64,000 nt of DNA, taken from Aquipseudomonas alcaligenes. Lineage in GTDB: Bacteria; Pseudomonadota; Gammaproteobacteria; Pseudomonadales; Pseudomonadaceae. The notes beneath the pieces are model-generated. The model was not told the DNA's origin and did not search any database. It saw nothing but the letters and a program-made list of their open reading frames with translations. The stretch covers positions 1-64,000 of the forward strand of contig NZ_QJRX01000003.1 in the NCBI RefSeq assembly GCF_003205495.1, written 5' to 3'. Each line of letters opens with the position of its first letter. Position 1 is the stretch's first letter. Shown piece by piece: positions 57,838 to 64,000 of this stretch. The translations under genes were made by a program, and so were the position numbers.

Positions 57838-57960
57838 TTGCCCTCCAGCGCTCATCTGAGTAACTTTGCCGGCCATTTTTTATGACCTACCATCCTTGGC
57901 GGTCACCCTTCGGGCCGTCGCTGGCGCGACGTTAAAAATTGCTCCCGGCAATTTTTTAAC
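57838..57960 (+). promoter_or_regulatory. hpt promoter candidate and leader hairpins (possible attenuator)
   Basis: TTGCCC (57838-57843), a 17-nt spacer and TAACTT (57861-57866) form a weak sigma-70 promoter candidate. The leader holds a GTCGC/GCGAC hairpin (57917-57930) directly followed by GTTAAAAATTGC (57931-57942) paired to GCAATTTTTTAAC (57948-57960), a terminator-like hairpin with a T6 run, 32 nt before the hpt start. This could be an attenuator or the end of a small RNA. Confidence 0.45.
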
Positions 57961-57991
57961 CAGCCCTCTTTCTACTTATCCGGAGTACGCC

Positions 57992-58549
57992 ATGTCAGCC
58001 GATCTCGCCCATATCCGCCAAGTCATGGCCGAAGCCGATTGCCTGTTCACCGAGGCCCAGGTCGAGGCCGCCATCGAGCAGGTCGGCGCGACCATCAGCG
58101 CTGAGCTGGCCGAGAGCAATCCGGTGGTGTTCTGCGTGATGAACGGCGGCCTGATCTTCGCCGGCAAGCTGCTGCCCAAGCTGAACTTCCCGCTGGAACT
58201 GTCCTACCTGCACGCCACCCGCTACCGCAGCGAGACCACCGGCGGCGAGCTGTTCTGGAAGGCCAAGCCGGAAATCTCCTTCATCGACCGCGAAGTGCTG
58301 ATCATCGACGACATCCTCGACGAGGGGCACACCCTGGCGGCCATCATCGAGTTCTGCAAGCACGCCGGCGCCCGCGCCGTGCACACCGCCGTGCTGATCG
58401 ACAAGGATCACGACCGCAAGGCCCGCCCGGACCTCAAGGCCGACTACGTGGGGCTGTCCTGCGAGGATCGTTTCATCTTCGGCTACGGCATGGACTACAA
58501 GGGCTACTGGCGCAATGCCGCCGGCATCTACGCGGTGAAAGGCCTGTAA
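57992..58549 (+). CDS. hpt: Hpt, hypoxanthine-guanine phosphoribosyltransferase
   Basis: Hpt salvages hypoxanthine and guanine with PRPP. The 185-residue protein shows VVFCVMNGGLIFAGKL near 46 and the PRPP loop VLIIDDILDEGHTLAAI near 103. The start at 57992 gives MSADLAHIR; the reading frame extends further upstream through the leader hairpins. The next gene starts with GTG directly after its stop. Confidence 0.93.
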   Translation: MSADLAHIRQVMAEADCLFTEAQVEAAIEQVGATISAELAESNPVVFCVMNGGLIFAGKLLPKLNFPLELSYLHATRYRSETTGGELFWKAKPEISFIDREVLIIDDILDEGHTLAAIIEFCKHAGARAVHTAVLIDKDHDRKARPDLKADYVGLSCEDRFIFGYGMDYKGYWRNAAGIYAVKGL

Positions 58550-59020
58550 GTGCGCGCACCGGCCTTTCTCGACCGTACCCTGTTCGCCAAGCTGGCGGGC
58601 CAGGCCGGCCAGAGCCCGCGCCGGCGCGCCCACCACAACCTGCACGAGATGAGCGAGCCCTGCCATCGCCTGGCGGTGGGGCTGCAGCCGGACACCTATA
58701 TCCCGCCCCATCGCCACCTGAGTGCCGACAAGGCCGAGACCCTGCTGGTGCTTCAGGGGTGCCTGGGCCTGCTGCTGTTCGGCGAGCAGGGCGAGCTGCA
58801 GCAGACCCGCCTGCTCGAAGCCGGCGGCGAATGCGTCGGGGTCGACCTGGCGCCCGGCCAGTTCCATGCCCTGGTGGTGCTGGAGGCGGACAGCATCCTC
58901 TTCGAATGCAAGGCCGGGCCCTACCGCCCGCTGGTCGAGGCCGAGCAGGCGGCCTGGGCGCCGCGCGAAGGCGAGCCCGGCGTAGCCGAGTACCTGGCCT
59001 GGATGCGCGCACAGTTCTAA
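58550..59020 (+). CDS. WbuC-family cupin metalloprotein
   Basis: This 156-residue cupin-fold protein has the metal-binding His pair in IPPHRHLSADKAETLLVLQG, then GECVGVDLAPGQFHALVVLE (the third His) and a C-terminal cap. WbuC homologues are often next to hpt or sugar-nucleotide genes; the reaction is unknown. The GTG start lies directly behind the hpt stop codon with AAGG upstream, so the two are coupled. Confidence 0.83.
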   Translation: MRAPAFLDRTLFAKLAGQAGQSPRRRAHHNLHEMSEPCHRLAVGLQPDTYIPPHRHLSADKAETLLVLQGCLGLLLFGEQGELQQTRLLEAGGECVGVDLAPGQFHALVVLEADSILFECKAGPYRPLVEAEQAAWAPREGEPGVAEYLAWMRAQF

Positions 59021-59057
59021 ACGCCTGCTCAGAGACTGCTGCGCGCTGAAGCCGCAG

Positions 59058-59117
59058 GTAGCCCGGATGCAATCCGGAAAAGCAGGCGACTCCGCGCCCG
59101 GAGTGCATCCGGGCTAC
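59058..59117. repeat. REP-like palindrome GTAGCCCGGATGC, copy 3
   Basis: GTAGCCCGGATGCAATCCGG, a central AAAAGCAGGCGACTCCGCGC, then CCGGAGTGCATCCGGGCTAC. It is the same family as the copies at 25925 and 42689. The right end supplies the TAG stop codon of the minus-strand SulP gene. Confidence 0.85.
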
Positions 59118-60829
59118 GGACTGGCCTCCAGCCAGTCCAGCGCCTTGGCCCGCGCCTGCGCCAAGTCACGGGCGAAGGCCAGCACCCCGGGCTCGCGGCG
59201 GATGCCGGCGCGGCGCAGCTTCAGGCGCAGGTTGGCCGAGGCGCCGCTGAGCACCAGGCCGACCCCCTGCTGGCGGTAGTCGCGCAGCACATTCTCCAGC
59301 GCCGCCAGGGCGGTCATGTCCAGCAGCGGCACGGCGCTCATCTCCACCACCACCACCTTCACCCCGGGGTTGAAGCGGCGCAGCACGCTCAGCGCCTTCT
59401 CCGCCGCGCCGAAGAACAGCGGGCCGCGGATACTGTAGGCCAGCACCCCGTCCGGCAGCTCGCCGAGCAGCGCCAGCTGCTGGCGCGGCAACGGCTGGGC
59501 ATCGGTCAGCTCGCTCATGCGCTTGATGAACAGGCCGGCGGCCAGCAGCAGGCCGACGCCGACGGCCAGCACCATGTCGAACAGCACAGTCAGCGCCAGG
59601 CAGGTCAGCAGTACCAGCACGTCGCTGCGCGGGGCGATGCGCAGGGTGTGCAGCACGTGGTGCGGCTCGCTCATGTTCCACGCCACCACCAGCAGCAGGG
59701 CGGCCAGCGAGGCCATCGGCAGGTAGCTGAACAGCGGCGCGAGCAGGAGCATGGCCAGCAGCACCACGCCGGCATGCACGATGGCCGCCAATGGCGAATA
59801 GGCGCCGGCCCGCACGTTGGCCGCCGAGCGGGCGATGGCGGCGGTGGCGGTGATGCCGCCGAACAGCGGGGCGACCAGGTTGCCCAGGCCCTGGCCGAGC
59901 AGCTCGCCGTTGGGGTCGTGCTTGCTGCCGGTCATGCCGTCGGCCACCACCGCGCACAGCAGCGACTCGATGGCACCGAGCATGGCGATGGCGAAGGCCG
60001 GCGCCAGCAGCTGGCGGATCAGCTCGAAGGACAGCACCAGCGGCTGGCCGTCCGGGCCCGGCAGCTGCCAGGGCCAGGCGAAGGCCGGCAGGAAGGGCGG
60101 GATGCCCGGCTGGCTGACGCCATCCAGGCTGTAGCTGAAGCGCTCGCCGAGGGTCGCCACCGGCAGGCCGGCGGCCTCCAGCAGCAACGCGGCCAGCACG
60201 CCGACCGCCAGCGCCACCAGGTGCCCCGGCACCCTGGGCGCCAGGCGCGGCCAGAGCAGCAGGGTGGCCAGGCTGACGGCGGCGGTCAGCGCGTCGCCGG
60301 GGCGGAAATCCGGCAGGGCCTGGCCGAGCAGGGCGAGCTGGTCGAGGAAGTGCTGCGGCGCACCGTCCAGGCGCAGGCCGAGCAGGTCCTTGATCTGCAG
60401 CACGGCGATGACGATGCCGATGCCGGCGGTGAAGCCCAGCGTCACCGGGTAGGGCACGAACTCGATCAGCCGGCCGGCGCGCAGCAGCCCCAGGGCGATC
60501 AGGATCAGCCCGGCCAGCATGCTGCACAGCAACAGGCCGCCGAGGCCGAACTGCTGGGTGATCGGCAGCAGGATGACGACGAAGGCGGCGGTGGGCCCGG
60601 AGATGTTGAAGCGCGAGCCGCCGCACAGGGCGATCAGCGGCGCGGCCACCAGCACGGTGTACAGGCCGTGCTGCGGCGCCACGCCGACGGCGATGGCCAG
60701 GGCCATGGCCAGCGGGATGGCGATGATGCCGACGGTGAGGCCGGCGGCCAGATCGCCGCGCAGGGCCTGCAGGGAATAACCGGCGGCCAGGACCTGGCGC
60801 CAGGCGGCGAACAGCGAAGGTAAGCGCAT
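59114..60829 (-). CDS. SulP-family anion transporter with STAS domain
   Basis: This 571-residue protein has about 12-14 membrane helices (SulP fold; N-terminal GDLAAGLTVGIIAIPLAMAL and NISGPTAAFVV) and a C-terminal STAS domain (about 445-560: KVVVVEMSAVPLLDMTALAALENVL). Bacterial members move sulfate, bicarbonate or C4-dicarboxylates (DauA); the substrate is not predictable. ATG 60829 with GGAG upstream is preferred over an in-frame ATG 15 nt further. Its TAG stop lies in the REP-like repeat. Confidence 0.9.
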   Translation of the reverse strand: MRLPSLFAAWRQVLAAGYSLQALRGDLAAGLTVGIIAIPLAMALAIAVGVAPQHGLYTVLVAAPLIALCGGSRFNISGPTAAFVVILLPITQQFGLGGLLLCSMLAGLILIALGLLRAGRLIEFVPYPVTLGFTAGIGIVIAVLQIKDLLGLRLDGAPQHFLDQLALLGQALPDFRPGDALTAAVSLATLLLWPRLAPRVPGHLVALAVGVLAALLLEAAGLPVATLGERFSYSLDGVSQPGIPPFLPAFAWPWQLPGPDGQPLVLSFELIRQLLAPAFAIAMLGAIESLLCAVVADGMTGSKHDPNGELLGQGLGNLVAPLFGGITATAAIARSAANVRAGAYSPLAAIVHAGVVLLAMLLLAPLFSYLPMASLAALLLVVAWNMSEPHHVLHTLRIAPRSDVLVLLTCLALTVLFDMVLAVGVGLLLAAGLFIKRMSELTDAQPLPRQQLALLGELPDGVLAYSIRGPLFFGAAEKALSVLRRFNPGVKVVVVEMSAVPLLDMTALAALENVLRDYRQQGVGLVLSGASANLRLKLRRAGIRREPGVLAFARDLAQARAKALDWLEASP

Positions 60830-60974
60830 CGCGGACTCCAGCAAAGACCCTGCACATTATAGGGATAGCGGCTGCGCGCTTGGCGAGCCCCAGCCTCTGC
60901 TTTAGTCGCGTTGAGTGGCGCACGGGGCAAGGGTAAACTGCCGGCCCCGTGATATCCGCTAGCTGGAGTGCGTG

Positions 60975-61289
60975 ATGCGTAAAGACAAGAAACAGGTGAT
61001 CGGCGAAGAGATCAGCGAGGACTCCATCAAGCTGTTCCTCTCTGTCGAGCCGGCGGACGCCACGCCGCCGTCCCTGCACAAGCTGGTCAAGGCCTACCGT
61101 GGCCTGCGCATCGACGACTTCGAGCGCTTCCTGACCTTCTTCAAGGAGGCCGGCTACGACCTGGATGCCAAGGATGCCCGGGGCAACGACTTCATCGCCC
61201 TGATCGCCGACCAGCGCCTGGCCGAGCCCTATATAGAGGCGGTAAAAGCGGCGAAAGCCGGATTGGTCGTGGGAAAAATGACCGTCTGA
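60975..61289 (+). CDS. PA4642-family conserved protein
   Basis: This 104-residue protein of unknown function matches the small family encoded just upstream of mqo in Pseudomonas: KKQVIGEEISEDSIKLFL, LRIDDFERFLTFFKEAGYDL and DARGNDFIALIADQR. It looks soluble, helical and acidic. ATG 60975 is preferred over GTG 60972. Confidence 0.8.
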   Translation: MRKDKKQVIGEEISEDSIKLFLSVEPADATPPSLHKLVKAYRGLRIDDFERFLTFFKEAGYDLDAKDARGNDFIALIADQRLAEPYIEAVKAAKAGLVVGKMTV

Positions 61290-61642
61290 CCGGGCTCGTG
61301 CATTTTTTGCGACTGAATTCGCGGCATTAGTGGTATTGTGCGCGCCGAAAACTCCCGAGCCGGCGCCCCGACTGGCCTGGCGTACCCCGTGGTGCGCCCC
61401 GCGAGGGCCGCAGCAGAGCGGCCGAGGCCCTGCCGGGAGGGTGAAGAATTGAACGCGCGGGCTGCTAACAGGCGGCGCGCGCCGGACGAGGTTGCCCGCG
61501 TCGATCAGGCCAAGTCAGCGGCCACGATGTGAGCCCTCCGAAGCTCCAGGCACCCGTCTGGCTGCCAGTGATTAGACGTCGATGCGCGGCTCAAAAGGCC
61601 GATGTCAGCGACTTGGTACTGCAGATCTTGGAGAAGCGTTAA
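61290..61642 (+). promoter_or_regulatory. 353-nt gap before mqo: promoter candidate and long structured leader
   Basis: TGGTATTGT (61331-61339) is an extended -10 candidate. Transcription from near 61346 would give a leader of about 295 nt. It is GC-rich with evident hairpins, including GGCCGC-AGCAGA-GCGGCC, flanked by GAGGG and GAGGCCCT arms. The end carries GGAG as ribosome site 9 nt before the mqo start. A 64-codon frame at 61338 starting with GTG has no gene-like features. I see no match to a riboswitch class I know. Confidence 0.5.
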
Positions 61643-63130
61643 ATGACGCAAGTCAATCACGAAACCGTGGATGTGCTGCTGGTCGGGGCCGGCATCATGA
61701 GCGCCACCCTGGCGGTGCTGCTCAAGGAGCTGGACCCCAGCCTCAAGCTGGAGATCGCCGAGCTGCGCTCCTCCGGCGCCATCGAGAGCTCCAACCCGTG
61801 GAACAACGCGGGTACCGGCCACGCCGGCCTGTGCGAGCTGAACTACACGCCGCAGGCGGCGGATGGCTCGGTGGACATCAAGAAGGCGGTGCAGATCAAC
61901 ACCCAGTTCGAGGTCTCCAAGCAGTTCTGGGCGTACCTGGCCGGCAAGAGCGCGTTCGGTTCGCCGAGGAACTTCATCAATCCGGTGCCGCACCTGAGCT
62001 TCGTGCGCGGCGACAAGGACATCGCCTTCCTCAAGAAGCGCCATGAGCTGCTCAGCCGTCACCATGCCTTCGAAAGCATGGAGTACACCGAAGACAAGGC
62101 CGCCATGGCCGAATGGATGCCGCTGATGATGCAGGGCCGCGATGCCAACGAGCGCATCGCCGCCACCCGCGCGCAGAACGGCACCGACGTCAACTTCGGC
62201 GCGCTGACCAACCAGCTGCTGCAGTACCTGGCCAGCCAGGGCGGCATCAGCGTCAGCTACAACCAGAAGGTCGTCGGCCTCAAGCGCACCAGCCAGGGCT
62301 GGAGCGTACAGGCCAAGAACACCAAGAACGGCGGGCAGCGCGAGATCCAGGCCAAGTTCGTCTTCCTTGGCGCCGGCGGCGGCGCCCTGCCGCTGCTGCA
62401 GATGTCCGGCATCCCGGAAGGCAAGGGCTTCGGCGGCTTCCCGGTGAGCGGCCAGTGGCTGCGCTGCGACAACCCGGAAGTGGTCAAGCTGCACCAGGCC
62501 AAGGTCTACAGCCAGGCCGAAGTCGGCGCGCCGCCGATGTCCGTGCCGCACCTGGACACCCGCGTGGTGGACGGCAAGACCTCGCTGCTGTTCGGCCCCT
62601 ACGCCGGCTTCACCACCAAGTTCCTCAAGTACGGCTCGTTCCTCGACCTGCCGCTGTCGGTGCGCCCGAGCAACATCGGCCCGATGCTGGCGGTGGCCCG
62701 CGACAACATGGACCTGACTCGCTACCTGATCAAGGAAGTGCTGCAGTCCCAGGAACAGCGCCTGGAGTCCCTGCGCAAGTTCTACCCGCAGGCCAAGGCC
62801 GAGGACTGGAGCCTGGAAATCGCCGGCCAGCGCGTGCAGATCATCAAGAAGGACGCCAAGAAGGGCGGCATCCTGCAGTTCGGCACCGAACTGGTGGCGG
62901 CCGAGGACGGCACCATCGCCGCCCTGCTGGGTGCCTCGCCGGGCGCCTCGGTGACCGTGTCGATCATGCTCAACCTGATCGAGCGCTGCTTCGCCGAGCA
63001 GGCCCGCAGCGAGGCCTGGGCCAGCAAGCTGCGGGAGATCTTCCCGGCGCGCGAGAAGGTGCTGGAAGAGGACGCCGCGCTGTACCGCGAAGTGGCCGCC
63101 GCCAGCGCCAAGGCCCTGCAGCTCGCCTGA
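61643..63130 (+). CDS. mqo: Malate:quinone oxidoreductase
   Basis: This FAD enzyme oxidises malate to oxaloacetate and passes electrons to quinone at the inner membrane. The 495-residue protein has the FAD motif [20 protein letters not shown] (about 11-30), [17 protein letters not shown] near 53, [20 protein letters not shown] near 240 and [13 protein letters not shown] near 316. It has a long leader and an intrinsic terminator and is monocistronic. The PA4642-like gene lies upstream as in PAO1 (mqoB). Confidence 0.95.
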   Translation: MTQVNHETVDVLLVGAGIMSATLAVLLKELDPSLKLEIAELRSSGAIESSNPWNNAGTGHAGLCELNYTPQAADGSVDIKKAVQINTQFEVSKQFWAYLAGKSAFGSPRNFINPVPHLSFVRGDKDIAFLKKRHELLSRHHAFESMEYTEDKAAMAEWMPLMMQGRDANERIAATRAQNGTDVNFGALTNQLLQYLASQGGISVSYNQKVVGLKRTSQGWSVQAKNTKNGGQREIQAKFVFLGAGGGALPLLQMSGIPEGKGFGGFPVSGQWLRCDNPEVVKLHQAKVYSQAEVGAPPMSVPHLDTRVVDGKTSLLFGPYAGFTTKFLKYGSFLDLPLSVRPSNIGPMLAVARDNMDLTRYLIKEVLQSQEQRLESLRKFYPQAKAEDWSLEIAGQRVQIIKKDAKKGGILQFGTELVAAEDGTIAALLGASPGASVTVSIMLNLIERCFAEQARSEAWASKLREIFPAREKVLEEDAALYREVAAASAKALQLA

Positions 63131-63144
63131 GCCGCCGTGCCATG

Positions 63145-63176
63145 AAAAAAGCCGCCCACGGGCGGCTTTTTCGTTT
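63145..63176 (+). terminator. terminator after mqo
   Basis: AAAAGCCGCCC (63147-63157) pairs with GGGCGGCTTTT (63160-63170) over a short loop, followed by TTCGTTTTC. Confidence 0.86.
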
Positions 63177-63185
63177 TCGCCTGGC

Positions 63186-63419
63186 TCAGGCCGCCAGGGC
63201 CAGGCGCGTGCCTCTGTCACGCGGGGCTGCTGCCAGCCGGGCGTCCTGCGGCAGCGGCCGGCCCAGCCAGCTGGCCCGCAGCTCGCGGACTTCCACCCAG
63301 CCCGCCTCGCTCGGCGGGGTATGCGCTTCGCGCAGGGCGCGGCACTGGCCCTGTGCGTCCAGCAGGACGAAGTAGCGGCGCTTCGGGCGCGGGGTAAGCA
63401 GGGACCACAGACTCAGCAT
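63186..63419 (-). CDS. Small hypothetical protein
   Basis: This 77-residue, Arg/Leu-rich protein of unknown function starts MLSLWSLLTPRPKRRYFVLL and contains a likely short beta-rich core followed by a basic tail ending RDRGTRLALAA. An AGGAGG site lies 9 nt before ATG 63419, which supports it as a real gene; the longer frame up to 63500 is unlikely. I recognise no family with confidence. Confidence 0.6.
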   Translation of the reverse strand: MLSLWSLLTPRPKRRYFVLLDAQGQCRALREAHTPPSEAGWVEVRELRASWLGRPLPQDARLAAAPRDRGTRLALAA

Positions 63420-63537
63420 GGGGACAATCCTCCTGGTTGCCGGATCCTTATGCCAGGCGGCGGTGACAGGGCGATGACAGGAACCGCCGGGGCCTGGCAC
63501 GGGTCATACACGGCTGTCGGCAGGGCAGGGTGCTGGG

Positions 63538-63543
63538 TATACT
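63538..63543 (+). promoter_or_regulatory. -10 box candidate of the YajG-like gene
   Basis: TATACT (63538-63543) is preceded by GGG and lies 39 nt before the start of the lipoprotein gene. No good -35 box is visible. Confidence 0.35.
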
Positions 63544-63582
63544 GCCGGCCATTTTCCGCAGCCACCTTTCTGGAGATCGCCC

Positions 63583-64000
63583 ATGAAGAAATACCTGCTG
63601 TTCGGTCTGCTTGCCGCGCTTGGCGTCAGCCTGGTCGGCTGTGCCCACAGCCCGCAGCAACTGCGTCCGCAGCCGCGCCTGACCGCGCAGCTGGCACCGG
63701 TCGGCCAGGGCCAGCCGGTGGTGGTGCGGGTGGTCGACGGTCGCCAGTCGCCGGTGCTCGGCACCCGCGGCGGCCTCTACCCGGAGACCAGTGCCATCAG
63801 CGTGCAGGGCCAGGACATCCTGCCGCGCCTGCAGACCGAGGCCGAGGCGGCCGTGCGCCTGCTCGGCTTCACTCCCAGCCAGAATGCCTACAACGCGCCG
63901 CAGCTGACCCTGACCCTGGTCGACCTGAAATACCAGTCGCCCAAGGACAGCACCTACGTGACCGAGGCCAACATCAGTGCCAGCTTCCGCGCCGACGTGC
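63583..64000 (+). CDS. YajG-family lipoprotein, partial (cut by the window end)
   Basis: The reading frame begins at ATG 63583 and remains open to the window edge (139 codons). It starts MKKYLLFGLLAALGVSLVGC, with the lipobox LVGC at Cys20, and then TAQLAPVGQGQPVVVRVVDG, RGGLYPETSAISV and LTLTLVDLKYQ, matching the YajG outer-membrane lipoprotein family of unknown function. GGAG lies 9 nt upstream of the start. It was not in a complete reading frame because no stop is in the window. Confidence 0.85.
   Translation, partial: MKKYLLFGLLAALGVSLVGCAHSPQQLRPQPRLTAQLAPVGQGQPVVVRVVDGRQSPVLGTRGGLYPETSAISVQGQDILPRLQTEAEAAVRLLGFTPSQNAYNAPQLTLTLVDLKYQSPKDSTYVTEANISASFRADV

Noticed and set aside
61338..61532. 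64-codon open frame in the mqo leader
   Set aside because: It starts with GTG, has no clear ribosome site, and its composition is typical of random GC-rich frames; a structured leader is a simpler explanation.

Overview
The window is a 64 kb stretch of a high-GC gammaproteobacterial chromosome, almost certainly a Pseudomonas of the P. aeruginosa / P. alcaligenes side of the genus. The gene order from the rRNA-linked MCE gene through mksFEB, rimI, ychF, pth, rplY, prs, ispE, lolB, hemA, prfA, prmC, moeB, murI, pagL, hemH, uraA, upp, hpt and mqo follows, as I remember it, the PA4690 to PA4637 region of PAO1. Accessory genes are inserted between these core blocks. I see no insertion sequence, integrase, prophage or CRISPR array.

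Layout: (1) 1-2985: the 3' end of a 5S rRNA gene and its terminator, a six-domain MCE (LetB-like) envelope protein, and a PepSY protein. (2) 3042-7806: the mksF-mksE-mksB alternative condensin operon on the minus strand, without mksG. (3) 7944-10139: holD, rimI and an EamA transporter. (4) 10198-17456, minus strand: a TPR lipoprotein, lolB, ispE, two identical tRNA-Gln genes, prs, rplY, pth, ychF and tRNA-Met. (5) 17638-22366: the tightly overlapping hemA-prfA-prmC-moeB-murI operon, then pagL. (6) 23013-33329: accessory genes including a GlxA-type regulator, GIY-YIG, GST, a PPK2-like kinase with yejK, a TAXI receptor, and a YjeH-type permease divergent from an Lrp-type regulator. (7) 33379-37737: rlmF, a Trp-rich small protein, a renalase-like flavoprotein, and a divergent TIGR01777 epimerase with hemH. 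(8) 37781-40886: an HprRS/CusRS-type two-component system divergent from a GlcG/HbpS-like protein and a periplasmic 5-hydroxyisourate hydrolase. (9) 40946-49180: a beta-oxidation-like cluster under a divergent LysR regulator. (10) 49221-55793: a cupredoxin-like protein overlapping a GGDEF/EAL protein, a flavin monooxygenase, a second PPK2 and a DUF2235 hydrolase. (11) 55813-64000: uraA-upp, hpt, wbuC-like, a SulP transporter, a PA4642-like protein, mqo, and a YajG-like lipoprotein cut by the window end.

Functional themes are translation (prfA, prmC, rimI, pth, rplY, ychF, tRNAs), nucleotide salvage (prs, upp, uraA, hpt), tetrapyrrole synthesis (hemA, hemH), envelope lipid and lipoprotein handling (MCE protein, lolB, pagL), oxidative or copper stress, and polyphosphate use. 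Two families of non-coding palindromic repeats occur. In two of the three copies of one family the repeat supplies the stop codon of the neighbouring gene. The most interesting leads are the MCE gene directly behind an rRNA operon with no PqiA/LetA partner, the HprR-like box at 39861-39878, an orphan MerR/LitR-type operator at 35661-35685, the cupredoxin / c-di-GMP gene pair, and long structured leaders before mqo and hpt. I do not see one clearly undescribed multigene system; these are the best places to look.
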